Below are positions 8,978 through 21,226 of a stretch of DNA of 64,000 bases, piece by piece; the first letter of the stretch is position 1, and each line of letters starts with the position of its first letter. This stretch comes from Ostrinia nubilalis. Lineage: Eukaryota; Arthropoda; Insecta; Lepidoptera; Crambidae. Under the pieces are notes generated by a model. It had not been told where the DNA came from. It did no database searches and worked only from the letters and a program-made list of their open reading frames with translations. Position numbers and translations under genes: made by a program. The DNA lies in contig NC_087118.1 in NCBI RefSeq assembly GCF_963855985.1, forward strand, positions 8,799,001 through 8,863,000. The letters are read 5' to 3'.

Positions 8978-11900
8978 CGAAGGAATGGAAAGTATTAGAA
9001 AGTTACTGCCGCAGCAAAGGTGTTAATAGACTAGATATAGATGAAGACATTATTATTCTTACGGAAAGCTGGCTATCTAAATGCAATCATTTACCTTCGT
9101 TAGATACATATGACACATATTCAACAAAGCAAAACATAAACCAAAATGATGGTATTGTAGCCTATGTCAGGAATTCAGTTGTCGTCAGAGCCTATGAACC
9201 ACAAGAGGCGAAAGAGATGAATTGCCTCGTTTTAATTGTTAACGATGAGGTGGCTTATGTTTGTATATACCGACCGCCCTCATTTACAAATACTTCTACC
9301 TTCCTTGACTCTCTGAACGAGGTACTAACTGAACTCAAACACTTCAGGCAAATTGTCATGGTAGGAGACATAAATATTGATATCAAGGTAGGGAACAGTG
9401 ACTATAGATCTTCAGATTATTTGGACTTACTGGCCACCCATGGATTGCTCCCATCGCATGAACTTCCCACGCGAGGCAGTAACTGTCTGGACCACTGCTT
9501 TGTTAAACTGAGGACACAGGCTCAAACTATAATCTGCACATCAACTGTCACAGACCACTACTGCGTAATACTAACACTACATAAAAACATAGTCAAAACT
9601 ACCAATGACCGTAATAATAACCTGAAAAAAACTGACTTTAAGGCATTGGCTGCTGATCTGAAGCAAATTGACTGGGTACAAAGACTATCGCATTTAAATG
9701 CAACTGAGTCAACTGAACTCTTCATTTCAATCATGCGAGAAAAACGGATTGACTATACTCGTACAATACCCCTACACCCTAAGAAGAGGAGCTTAAAACC
9801 TTGGGTAACTCCTGGCCTTATCCGCTGCATCCGAAATAGGGATCGACTTTACAAAAGGATGAAAAAGGACCCTCTAAATGTTATCATAAAAATTAGCTAC
9901 CTTCGATACCGAAATACTTGTAATAAAATACTAAAAAACCTCAAAAACCTATACTATCGGAGAGAAATGCAACGCCACAAATATAATTTAAAGAAACAAT
10001 GGGGCTGTGTCAAGAATCTTTGCTATCTTAATAAGAATCAAAACCACAGCAAGGAATTATTGAAATTGCAATCAGATGCTACAGACTCTTTAAATTTTAT
10101 CAACAATTACTTCATCAGTGTTGGCAGTAATCTGGCGAATAACATACTAACAAAAAATAACTTAAATGAATATGAACTTGCAAGGGCATCTTTAAGTGAG
10201 CACAGTCTGTCCTCTTTTGTACTCCTACCCACAGATGAGGCCGAAACCAGATCTACAATATTATCACTAAAAAACAGCGCAGCCACGGGATGGGATGAAC
10301 TATCTTCAGACTTGTATAAGCACGCTATCGATGCTATTTGCACCCCCATCACTATTATTTGCAACAGATGTTTTGAGGAGGGAGTTTTTCCTGATGGCCT
10401 AAAGAGATCCGTAGTGATACCTATCTTTAAGACTGGAAAGAGGGAGGATGTAGTCAACTATAGGCCAATATCCTTGTTGCCTACCTTATCGAAGATAATT
10501 GAAAAATTGATTAATAAGAGACTTAAATGCTACTTAGAGACTAATAACCTACTATCTGAGAACCAGTATGGCTTCCGCAATGAAAAATCAACCACAGGCG
10601 CCTTACAGCATGTACTTACTAAAATAGTTACAAGCCTTGATGCAAATAAAAAGAGCCTGGCTATATTTTTGGATTTGGCCAAGGCGTTCGATACGGTTTC
10701 TGTACCGATCTTGCTGAAGAAACTCGAAGGACTAGGCATAAGGGGAAAACAACTCAGTCTTTTTAGTGACTATCTCAGTAATCGCAAACAATTGGTCCAA
10801 ATTGGTGAATATAGAAGTGCAGAGGAGTGTTGTAGCTTTGGTGTCCCACAGGGTAGCATACTTGGACCTACACTCTTCCTAATCTATATCAATGACCTGT
10901 GTAACACGTACATCAAAGATGGTGATATAGTTACTTTTGCTGACGACACCGTCCTAATTTTTGCCGGAGAGGATTGGGAGGAAGTCAACAAAAAAGCCAG
11001 CGAAGGTTTCGGTGTAGTTAATGACTGGCTAAAAAATAACCTCTTAACTTTAAATATTGGAAAGACCAAATACATGACTTTTACGTTGAGAAATAATAAG
11101 CAACCGACAAGGGACACTATAAATATCCAAGTTCACCACTGTCAAGGCCCTACAACAACATGTGACTGCCCACAAATTACAAAGACATCCTCAATCAGAT
11201 ACCTGGGTTTAACAGTTGATAATAACTTGAACTGGAAGGAACATGTTGCCGTCTTGGCTGGGCGTGTAAGAAAACTTATATTTATATTTAAAACTCTAAG
11301 AAACGTGTGTGATATACAGCAGCTAATATCGATATACTGCGCGTTATGCCAATCGATAATATCTTATGGTATTACGTGCTGGGGTGGCTGCAACAAGTCG
11401 ACATTGTTGAAGCTGGAGCGGGCACAGAGAGCCCTATTGAAAGTCATGACTTTCAATCCGATTAAGTTCTCCACTTCCCAACTGTATAAATCTGTAGGAG
11501 TACTAGGGGTGAGACAATTGTTCATAAAACAATTACTCCTGGTACAACATAAGGAACCCAGGAACAGACCGCAGGGGAAACGCAGAAAAGATTTGATTTT
11601 CAGATTGCCCCTTTTTCGAACATCCTTTGCACAAACTTTTAGTCAGTACCTGGGGCCCTACGTTTATAACAAAGTCACCAAGAACCTACCCAACTTATAT
11701 GATAATCAAAAATATGCTTTCAATAAATATATTACTTACTATCTTAAACAACTAAATTACGAAGAAACTGAACTACTACTAAAACAAGTAAAATAATAAA
11801 ATTGACTCATACACTCCACACAATACACACTACAATATTATAATTACATCACAAATTATACACAAATCACAAACAGAATTAATTATATTTTTAAATTAGT

Positions 11901-12186
11901 TCTACAGGACAGTTTCACGCAACATACATACAAAACATTATCACAAAATAACATTATAACATTATTTTATTACATTACACAGATACGGAATGTGTGTATA
12001 GCTTGCTCCAGTTGATGTCAAATAACAAGCTTCAATTTTATTTGGCAAAAAATTATTATTTACATAATATTATTATTATTATTATTATTATTTTTTTATT
12101 GCGTATATCTTTTATAAAAATATGTTTATGGAGCAGGTTGTATGCATGCATAATATATTTGTGCCCTAGCCTATTATTATTAAGAC

Positions 12187-12209
12187 AAAAAAAAAAAAAA
12201 AAAAAAAAA
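12187..12209 (+). repeat. Poly(A) tail of LINE A
   Basis: Uninterrupted A run after the 3' UTR of LINE A; it marks the 3' end of the element. Confidence 0.8.
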
Positions 12210-14948
12210 GTTTAGGTACATAATATATAAATACATACATTATATTGTATGTTATATGAACATTACTTTATGTTTTATATTCAGAGCATATTTTCTTATT
12301 TACATACTTTTCTGATTTTTTAACTTTTAATTTTATTTTCTTTGAAAAATGTTAGGTATGTATAAATAAGTCAGTTTTTGAGCACATAATAATTATGTAA
12401 TAAAAGCATTTGAAAAAATCCATAACTTAAAATCCGATATACAATAACATCTGCAATCTGTGCGTATACTGTACAAATTCTCGCTCGCAAAACCAGTTCT
12501 CTGGTATCGCATAGAAGCGCGCTGACGGACGAACGATGAACACTACCGGCCGCAACTCAGTTTTTTAACTTAGCGGTGGGTAGGGCTCATTAAATTTGAA
12601 CACAGCCGCCACTTACACTAGTTGCTTATTCGTGTGAGTTTTTCTATACGTACCTACCTATTTCTTTTAAGCAAGTTGATAAAACTTGCGATACACAATG
12701 TATGCGATAATGAAATGGTTTTATTGTTGATATTAACACCAATAAAATAAAATAAAAACTCAAGTTGTAAACTACTTTTGTGCTGCGATAATGCCATTAA
12801 TTAACATTAGTGCAAAAATTTGATTAGATGTACTTACAGTGTTTTAATATTTATAAGTAGGTACTTACTAAGAATACTGTATAACCTGTCGAATAGGTCG
12901 GATAATTAGTTACTTATTACATTATAACCTTGGTGGTTATAGTGCTGTGTGCTATTATTACCAAATAAATAAATTTTGAATTTGAATTTGAATTTATTTA
13001 TTACAACTGTCTACAGTATTTTTGCGCACGGGTTATGCATAGCTTATTTTTATTGCTTTATAACCTAGAAACAAGAATAACAACAAAAAATTGTTCTGAA
13101 TTTGCTTTTTTGTGTAAAAAATAGAAAAATTCATATCAATGAATGTATGAAACATGAACATAGAGATGATTTAATTTGTTGCCAAATATTTTTTTTTCTT
13201 TCTTTCATTCATTCTTTCTAATTATTAAAACATAACAAACATCCATTTAAGATTCATTCTCACAAGAGAAAAATTAAAATAAGAGTCCAAATATTTATTA
13301 AAAATGAAAAGTTCTAATTTCCTGTCATGTTCCATAGAAGATTTTTTTCATAAAAATCTAACCCTATCATGCTTTCAGTATACTGGCCTTGGTAACGTCG
13401 TTTCTCAAATCCCACTATATTTTGATGAAAGCGTGCCCCTTGTTCTTGCGAATAAGCCCCCATAATTATTTATAAATATATCCCAATGAGAATGTGACGT
13501 GCATCTTTAGAGACATTCTACTATGAAGATGGAAAATTCAAATCGCTATAACTTTTTAAAAAGCAAATATTTTCGATTTGTAATCGCACTTTTTTATATA
13601 CATTTGCTTATATAATCAGAATATAATAAGTAAAAACCATGCGCAAAAAAAAATTTTTTTTTGTTGACCGGTGTTATTTATTTTATTTATTAACTTATCT
13701 CAAGAACAAAATCATTTTGACATATTCCATACCTACATAATTCTTAATTTAAGAGTTATTCGAGAATTGGTGAAAATTAAATATCAGCCCCAAAACAAAT
13801 ATCTTTTCTATGGCAGAATACGTGTCGAAAGATGATTCAATGTTTAAAGTAGACACGCAGATATTAATTAATATGTAATAGAAAGAGAGGTCAATAAGAC
13901 AAAATGACTAGCATGCAACTACTCGCGTTTAAATTGTAATCACGCACTTATTACAATACATACGTGATTAGTCCGTATGCGTACTGGCGATGTATATTTT
14001 GGAGTAAGATATTTGCCCTAAGTCACTACAAAGTATACGCGAGCAGTACGCAGCATATGCGTACTGGTCGTGTATAGTTTGGAGGAGCTTAGTAAAAAAG
14101 TCATCTCCAAACTATACTCGATTAGTTTCACACCCTTGCGTTCTGGCTATGTATAGAACGGAAAGACGCAGCGGTGAGCGATACAGGCGAACACCACGGT
14201 GCCGGAGTAGTATTGATTATGAATGTGGTGTTACTCCAGATCTTCGATTTTCCTAGTTTTTATAGTTTTCGCTTTATGTGGCTATTAAACCCTAACTCTG
14301 TACCAAATTTCAGCTCTCTGAGTTTATGGGAAGTACTAGTTCTATTTTGATGATCATCAGTGAGTGAGTGAGTGTCGTAAATGCGAAACTTTGCTTTCGC
14401 TTAACTTCGGAACTAAATGACCTACAGACTTGAAATTTTGGATTTTAAGTATGTGATTTTAGCTTAATAGATGACGAAAATTTCTGTGTTCTGGTCTTAT
14501 CCAGAGGTTCTCTAATAGGGGCCTGAAAATGCGGCGAAATGGTTCCAGTAAAGGATGGTACGGCAGTGTTTGCTTCGCGCTCGACTTGGCGGGGGCACTG
14601 CCGTGCCCCCAGATTCACTTTGTTGATTGTATCGATGGTTTTATAGATCTTAAGTCGATATCTGAATAATTGGTAAAGTAAATTAATCGATAATCGATTT
14701 ATCTGATTGAATAAAATAGTTGTAGGTTACGGCCCTAAAGAAAAGGGTCCTATTGCGTTTTATTATTGCATAATCAGGTAAGCGTTTTGTTAGCAGTATT
14801 CAAATGAAAACAAAAGTTATGTTTTCTTTATTCTCGAAAGTTGTGGAAAATCACAAAAATACGTAAAATAAGTGTCCAAGTATCGAGTATATAATATCAA
14901 GAAATCAACTCCCTACATCTTCAATTTTACTGGGTACCATGCCTGCCA
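12210..14948. other. Non-coding AT-rich stretch with repeat scraps
   Basis: No supportable gene. Visible items are: a GC-richer patch with many CpGs at 12480-12560; a retroposon-like 3' tail of repeated GAATTT at about 12963-13010; three diverged copies, about 80 bp apart, of a TGCGTACTGG..TGTATA..TTGGAG motif (about 13976, 14056 and 14135); an AGTG microsatellite at 14360; and a perfect-looking GGGGGCAC/GTGCCCCC hairpin near 14593-14612. 14710-14760 resembles the CGGAACCCTAAAAA type of lepidopteran repeat end. Confidence 0.5.
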
Positions 14949-15347
14949 TTGTTCTTTACCATGGCACCCCCTGCCACGCTGGCCGTGGACTTTTGCAATA
15001 TCAGGGGCTTACACTCTAACCTCAATGCTGTTTACCACCACCTTGAGACAGCAATGCTGGCCTTGCTTTTCTTAACCGAGACGCAGATATCGTCTCCTGC
15101 GGACACATCTTATCTCTTCTACCCTGGGTATAAACTGGAACATGCCTTAGTGCCAAGGGCCGGGGTGTGCGTGTACGTAGGAGACAATATCAGTTCTCGA
15201 CGCCTCAGCCACCTCGAAAGCAGGGACCTCTCCACCTTATGACTCCGCGTAGACAGCGATGACCATCCCCGCGTCTACGCCTGCCTCTATAGGTCCCATA
15301 GCGGTGATGCCGAAACTGACCGACTCATTGAGCACGTCCATAGATAC

Positions 15348-15640
15348 CCCACACGAATGGTTTTGATTAAAAAAAATTTTTGAGTTTCAGTTCTAAGTAT
15401 GGGGAGCCCCCAATATTTTTTTTATTTTTATTTTTGCATCAAAATCTTAATGCGGTTCACAGAATACATCTAATTACCAAGTTTCAACAGTATAGCTCTT
15501 ATAGTTTCGGAAAAAATGGCTGTGACATACGGACGGACAGACGGACGGACGGACGGACGGACAGACAGACAGATAGACAGACATGACGAATCTATAAGGG
15601 TTCCGTTTTTTGCCATTTGGCTACGGAACCCTAAAAAGGA
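15348..15640 (+). repeat. Lepidopteran interspersed repeat with GACG/GACA microsatellite
   Basis: Sits inside LINE B. It has a conserved-looking body (TTCAGTTCTAAGTATGGGG, TACCAAGTTTCAACAGTATA), then a GACG/GACA tract (15536-15584) and the closing hairpin-like GGTTCCG...CGGAACCCTAAAAA. Terms of this kind recur in lepidopteran genomes, and 37007-37075 looks like the opposite end of the same family. Class unknown. Confidence 0.6.
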
Positions 15641-16771
15641 GTTTAACTTTGCCTCTAGGTCTTTCAAAAGAGTCATTGCAAGGGCGAAGTCGGAGCACAT
15701 TGGTAGAATTGGTGGGAAGCTAGAGCGTCTTCCTTCTGGAACTCGTGCGTTCTGGTCTCTTGCCAAAGCTATCCAAGGAAATTTCTGCACGCCATCATTT
15801 TCACCACTGCACATGGGAAACGGTTTGTTGGCCCACGATGCAAAGGATAAAGCCGATCTTCTGGGCAAACTCTTTGCGTCCAACTCGACACTGGATGACG
15901 GGAGACATGAGCCACCGATTATACCGAGGTGTGAGAGCTGTATGCCGGATATCCGGTTCCACCAAAGCTCAGTACGCTTGGCTCTATTTTCCCTGGATAT
16001 CCACAAGTTGAGTGGGCCCGATGGAATCCCTCCTATCGTGCTGAGGACATGCGCTCCAGAGTTAGCACCGGTTTTAACGCACCTTTTTTTGGCTCTCCTA
16101 CCTCTCTGGCATAGTCCCGACCTCATGGAGGACAGCTTTGGTGCACCCGATCCCTAAAAAATGTGACCGCTCAAATCCGTCCAACTATAGGCCGATAGCA
16201 ATCACCTCCTTGTTCTCGAAGATAATGGAATCCATTATCAACAGACAGCTCCTTCGGTACTTAGAGGCCCACCAGTTGCTAAGTGACCGACAGTACGGTT
16301 TCCGTGGAGGTCGCTCGGCTGGTGATCTTCTGGTCTACTTGACACATTGTTGGGCACAGGCGATCGAGACTAAGGGGGAAGCATTGGCGGTCAGTTTGGA
16401 CATGGCGAAGGCCTTCGATCGGGTTTGGCAGTTTTGGCACAAAGCGCTTCTTTCGAAGCTCCCTTCATATGTCGATCCGAATCCCGAGAAATTGTGCGGA
16501 TGGGTCGCCAGCTTTTTAGCAGACAGAAGCATTAAGGTCGTTGTCGACAGCTGATGCTCAGATTCTATGTCTGTGAATGCTGGTGTCCCCCAAGGCTGTG
16601 TGCTATCGCTTACGCTCTTCCTTCTGCATATCAATGATATGCTGCAAATTAGCGGCATTCATTGCTATGCGGACGATAGCACGGTTGATGCCGCTTATAC
16701 CGGCCGCGCAAATATCTCTCGGGAGAACGTCATTGAGTGCCGTAACAAACTTATGTCCGGAATTGAAACCT

Positions 16772-16821
16772 CTTTGTAGGGTTAAATTGGACGCAATTTG
16801 GTCCAATTTAACCCTACAAAG
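16772..16821. repeat. 20-bp inverted repeat from a local inversion in LINE B
   Basis: Arms 16772-16791 and 16802-16821 are perfect reverse complements around a 10-bp loop. The right arm is the expected coding sequence; the left arm is a copied inversion that creates a stop codon. Confidence 0.85.
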
Positions 16822-17031
16822 ACACAAGTTTGCGCGTTCACCGCTAAAAGTTGCCGTTTGTCGTATCCCGCTGTTTCGAGAGCACTCCCCTAACTGCCTC
16901 TGCCTTGATTAGCTTTGCGGGAGAGTACGTTGTTTTTCTTAGAAATTCGGCGGAGATATTTCAGTAGTTAAGAAGGTCTTTTAAAACTTGAGCCTTGGGC
17001 ATTGAGACGTATGTTAAAATCAAATATGCCG

Positions 17032-19340
17032 TTAATTATACATACAATCAACTGCATTACATCCTTCTATACCGCACATTTTCACCAATCTTGCCTTGTC
17101 ATGGTAATAGTCTTCTAGTGATTCCTCAGTTCTGCTTCTCCTTTCCAACATTTCCGAAAGTCGATCAGCATAATTGCGATCGTCGGGGAAAGCTCTAACA
17201 ATTTTCTTTGGCCATTCTCGCCAACTCAAGTTAATAGTACTCAAACCTTGGTACCATTTCTTAGCGTGACCAGCTAATTTTGGAATTGCATAGAAAATTA
17301 TTTGTTTGTCACTCCATTTATAAATTCTGGCAGTTTCGTTTACTTAACGTACTCAGTTAACACTAGAATTGCCGAAGATTACGACCCCCCTAAAAGTGCC
17401 GCTGGGTCAATTTTGTCCCAGCATATATTTTGTAACATTTTTTAGTTTCAGGCATGAACATTATGGTTAAAACTATTTGTAGTATCCTTAAAAAATGGTT
17501 TATCTATACAGTTAAATCAATATGTACTTATTTCTTTAAAAATATAAATGTATTCAATTTTAATTTTGAATTATTAAAGGACAGATATTTTTGGTTTCAT
17601 ATAAAAATAGTCACATATTACATGGTGTTATACTGTATTAAAATTATGAAATTACTAATTTAACTATTCATTATTCTTTTTGAATAAATAATAGATATCT
17701 TACAAATAATAGTGCACATTTTGCACAAAGTTTTTTTGTATGGTTTTTTTGTCTCTCTGGTCTACTATATGTTTAGGAACTTCTATAGGTATGGTTATTT
17801 TTCTGTTATCCGTACACACACTGTGAAGTTTTTTACCAGTTACAATGAAAAGTATGTACGTTTAATTTTAAAAAGATATATAAGTCACACATTTTAAAAA
17901 TGTATCAAATCATACAATGTATGAACTGGCCCATGTCTTGAAGTCACCTTCCTACTAAATTATAAATATAAAAGTTAATAAAGATTGATGAATTGATGGA
18001 TGGATGAACCGATGAACGGATAGGAAGGATGAATGGGTGGATATAAGCCTTGAACTTGAACTAAGTGAGTGTGGATTCATGGTTAGATCGATTGTTGTTT
18101 TTTCACTCTTTTACGCAAAAAATACTAAGCCGATCTTAATAAAACTTTGCAGTTTTATTGTTAATATTTTAGAATAACATAATATAGTCTATAATTAACA
18201 ATAATATTCAGTAGATCAAGCGAGAAGCTCAAGACCGAACGAGATGGAGGACTGTTGTGGACGCCCTCTGCCCCATCTAGGGGACAAAGGACCATAAGTC
18301 AAGTAAGTCAAGTTAGTTATTTGGTCAAATAACAACGATAAGTGTCAAGAAATTAGGTCTTTCTATGATAAACTTAATTTCTCACTAGGTGAAGTCACAG
18401 GCAAAAACTAGTACAATTTAATTACATTTCTGCATTGTGACGAGTCACCTAAACGTTCCTCACCTCCCCATTCTCGTATTTCCTCGAAACAAGGAGTCTT
18501 CATCGAATTATTGTTGCAAATACCAAGGTGGGACAAAAATGACCCAGTGGCGCTTCTAGGTAAAACCGATTTTAATTTTTTTTCTAATAATGTTATATTA
18601 TCAAAAACATTAAAAAATGATAAAATTCAATAAATCAGGAAAAGTCAAAAAGTTTCATGGACTTTCGTTGAAAAATAAAAAAGTAAGAGACGATCAAACT
18701 CGCGAGTGGGACAAAAATGGGACGGCGGCCTTTCTAGTGTTAACGGCTGACTAGTCGTTTGCATCCGGGTTAAATTCAGGGATTACATGTTGTGCCCCTT
18801 CGAAGTGCTGATCAGCCTTACCGAACAAACGAGCAACTTTTTTGAGTACGCCATAGTCTCTAGATGTTTGAGATCTTGAGTAACGCCGTCTCTTCTGAGA
18901 TTTTCTCAAACAGTACCTTTGACGTGATGGTCTTTCCGAGTTCAATTCAGACGATAGACTTCCCGATGTGGAAGTACTGGATCGCTGACGTTTTCTTTTT
19001 CCGAGTTGAACGCGTGAATCGCGGCTAGAGTAATCAGTACTTTCCACTGAACCCGTAGTCGTACTAGTAAATATCATCGACGATCAGTGGAAGGTGTCCG
19101 TCTCCGCCGCCTTCGCGGGCTAGATTGAAAGGAACTACTATCGGAACTCTCAGTGGAGGGTCGCCGACGACGCGATCTACTGCGGTACGTTTCACGTTTT
19201 CATCGGTCCCTATTTTTCGGAGAAACTTCAGGCCGTAGCCTCCGCAAAGGGCGATCACGACGATCCCTACAGCGTGACGGCCTCGTATTTTTCCGATTAT
19301 CTAAAGGTGGTGTATAACGAGAGATCTCCGACGAAGACAT
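17032..19340 (-). pseudogene. Gypsy-type retrotransposon gag relic, split by a piggyBac-like element
   Basis: On the minus strand an Arg/Ser-rich N-terminal part (from the ATG at 19340) leads to HVIPEFNPDAND (18751), then the piggyBac-like insertion, then the gag core with YKWSDKQII, KKWYQGL, WREWPKKIVRAFP and SRTEESLEDYY (17340-17032). The latter is the retrotransposon-gag domain of Gypsy-like elements. In-frame stops lie at about 19204 and on both sides of the insertion, and the C-terminus is lost at about 17035. No pol sequence remains. Across the insertion the frame still matches apart from point-mutation stops, so the element was already decaying or decayed later. Confidence 0.8.
17361..18739. 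mobile_element. piggyBac-like non-autonomous element (TTAA)
   Basis: Inserted in the gag relic. It is flanked by TTAA on both sides (17357-17360 and 18740-18743), with CACTAGAA at the left end and TTCTAGTG at the right. Subterminal inverted repeats around TGGGACAAA(A/T)(A/T)TGACCC lie at about 17385-17420 and 18527-18560. There is no transposase ORF; short open frames inside are AT-rich chance frames. Confidence 0.85.
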
Positions 19341-19952
19341 AATTTCAATAAAGTCGATCTGTTGCAGTGGAGCTTTGTTTATTAAATCATTTTAGTAATA
19401 ATAATGTGATTTGTTAACTAAATGTAAGAGGTGAGGTCAGTAAGGAAGAAACAAAGAAGAAAAATAGTTAATGAATGAAGTAGGTAACCAGTTTATTTGA
19501 AAGTAACTGTATATAAAGTTTAAATCACTACCACTGTAAAAATATTATGTATGTGACTTAGTGATGAATACAGTCTGAGCTTTATTATAATTGCAAACGA
19601 ACTGCCTAAGCCGGGAATCGAACTCGCGACTTTTCGCTTGCCGGGTGACTGCTCTTAACCATTGCGTTGTTGATTGTTATCAAACATAATTAAATAAGAA
19701 AACAATAAATAAAACAAGTAAAAGAAAATGAGGTTGTCCACAAAGTATATCATAGGTACGTATATACGTAATGTGTTTGCAATGTTTGTTACTTATCAAA
19801 TGGATTTTAATTTTTTAAAAGAATAATAAATAATTTCGAACTATGATGTTTACTATCTGTTTCGGAACAAAACCAATACAGTCATGTTTTTGTAAGTTCC
19901 AGGAACACAAATCAATAAGTACGTTTTGTTACATTGTAGGCATTATATTCTA
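19341..19952. other. Non-coding stretch with a tRNA-like SINE fragment
   Basis: No gene. At 19605-19675 the minus strand reads like a tRNA gene body: GGTTAAGAGCAGTCACCCGG (A-box/D-arm side) and GAGTTCGATTCCCGG (B box/T arm). It is not a well-formed tRNA and is probably the head of a tRNA-derived SINE; a related sequence lies at 49610-49660. Confidence 0.5.
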
Positions 19953-20159
19953 CTAGCTTTCCGCCCGCGGCTTCGCCCGCGTGGAATTTTGTCTGTCACA
20001 GAAAAACAATATCGCGCGCGTATTTACTCACCGTTTAGACCTGGACTACGACAAACATTTTAAAACCAAAATCAGCTCAATCGGCCCAGTCGTTCTCGAG
20101 TTATAATCAGACTAACGAACATCAATTCATTTTTATTTATATATTTATATATATATATA
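19953..20159 (-). mobile_element. Short non-autonomous Helitron
   Basis: On the minus strand it ends with the hairpin-forming GGGCGAAGCCGCGGGCGG and the terminal CTAG (19953-19956). The body (ACTCGAGAACGACTGGGCC and neighbours) is typical of small lepidopteran Helitrons. The TA-rich 5' end meets the palindromic element at 20162. Confidence 0.75.
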
Positions 20160-20161
20160 TA

Positions 20162-21208
20162 CAGTGTGTCCGGGCATGTAGTGATCAAACTTTAAGGGCG
20201 TAATCTATGGACAATTTTATCGCTGAAAATACTTTAAATTTGGGGCTTGACCCATTTCTCGCATATTTACAAGGATTTAAGTTTTTAATTTTAAGTTTTC
20301 ACCTCTTCCTTCAAAAACAAGTGATAGCGTGGGTAGTTTAACATTAATAAGCAAAAATTTTATATCATGCGATAGCCAATAAAATTATCTATTAGTAGAA
20401 GTAGAAAACAGATACAAGTTTCATACATTTTAAGGGTGTAAGAATGGATTTAATTAGAAATAAACATAATTTTTTTCACATCTTTTTCAGTTATTTCCCA
20501 ACACAAGAAAAACCAGGTCGTTAAGGTATATTTTATTTGCATTTTATTATTACTATTTGAGCTATTCTACAAAACGAATGTAAATTTATTAGTCTACGTC
20601 TATTAGTTTCGACGTAATTGTTGAACAAAGATACCCCTTCCCAGCGGTTTCCATAGCGCACGCGACATGCGAAAATGCACTGCCTGAAAGAATCACACAA
20701 CCTATTCCGATTACTATGGAAACCGCTGGGAATGGGTATCTCTGTTCAATAATTACGTCGAAACTAATAGACGTAGACTAATAAATTTACATTCGTTTTG
20801 TAGAATAGCTCAAATACTAATAATACAATGCAAATAAAACATACCTTAACGACCTGGTTTTTCTTGTGTTGGGAAATAACTGAAAAAGATGTGAAAAAAA
20901 TCATGTTTATTTCTAATTAAATCCATTCTTACTCCCTTAAAATGTATGAAACTTGTGTCTGTTTTCTACTTCTACTAGTAGATAATTTTATTGGCTATCG
21001 CATGATATAAAATATTTGCTTATTAATGTTAAGTTACCCACGCTATCACTTGTTTTTGAAGGAAGAGGTGAAAACTTAAAATTAAAAACTTAAATCCTTG
21101 TAAATATGCGAGAAATGGGTCAATCCCCAAATTTAAAGTATTTTCAGCGATAAAATTGTCCATAGATTACGCCCTTAAAATTTGATCACTACATGCCCGG
21201 ACACACTG
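20162..21208. mobile_element. 1,047-bp palindromic (foldback) element, copy 1
   Basis: An almost perfect inverted repeat over its whole length, starting CAGTGTGTCCGGGCATG and ending in its complement, flanked by TA on both sides (Tc1/mariner-type target). Arms of about 490 bp surround a short unique centre at about 20655-20720. No ORF. Copy 2 of exactly the same length is at 39399-40445. Confidence 0.95.
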
Positions 21209-21226
21209 TATCTATAATATATATAT

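Larger units (their letters stand above)
7634..11796 (+). pseudogene. LINE A ORF2 (endonuclease/reverse transcriptase), split by an insertion
   Basis: The first piece (7634-7826) holds the N-terminus and first endonuclease motif, QNIRSINHNFDDFL. The frame then runs into foreign sequence and resumes at about 8978 with ILTESWLS, YRPPS, the catalytic GDINIDI motif and TVTDHYCV. Reverse transcriptase follows (YRPISLLP, LDLAKAFDT, GVPQGSILGP, TFADDTVLI), then the C-terminal cysteine-poor region ending KQVK at 11796. From 8978 the frame is fully open for about 930 codons, so the only serious lesion is the insertion at 7827-8977. Reading through the insertion from 8929 gives an apparent 955-codon ORF, but its first 20 or so residues come from the inserted DNA. 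Confidence 0.88.
6175..12209 (+). mobile_element. LINE A, Jockey/CR1-group non-LTR retrotransposon (interrupted)
   Basis: Consists of a 5' UTR (from about 6241), ORF1 (6436-7302), an ORF2 with apurinic-type endonuclease and reverse transcriptase (7634-7826 and 8978-11796), a 3' UTR and a 23-bp poly(A) run at 12187-12209. ORF1 is coiled-coil plus RRM-like with no zinc knuckle, and the RT has the FADDT box; this resembles Daphne-like members of the Jockey superfamily, but clade assignment needs a tree. An insertion of about 1.15 kb breaks the endonuclease. I found no clear target duplication. Confidence 0.88.
14949..16915 (+). pseudogene. LINE B, degenerate Jockey-type endonuclease/reverse transcriptase
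   Basis: Starts with endonuclease motifs (VDFCNIRGL, LFLTETQI, GVCVYVGDN) and carries an in-frame TGA at 15241. It then jumps across an inserted repeat to the pre-RT and RT region (FWSLAKAIQGNF, LSGPDGIPPIVL, NYRPIAIT, SLDMAKAFDRVW, GVPQGCVLS, HCYADDSTVDA). There are frameshifts near 16135 and 16553 and a stop at 16777 created by a small inversion (see 16772-16821). The endonuclease C-terminus and linker are missing, and the 3' end of ORF2 is lost at about 16915. The HCYADDS box and surrounding residues match the common lepidopteran Jockey-like family. It cannot make a working protein. Confidence 0.85.

Noticed and set aside
17454..17897. Short hydrophobic open frames
   Set aside because: They are AT-rich chance frames inside the piggyBac-like non-autonomous element.
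19605..19675. A working tRNA gene on the minus strand
   Set aside because: A- and B-box-like parts are present, but no consistent cloverleaf or acceptor stem could be drawn; called SINE-like instead.
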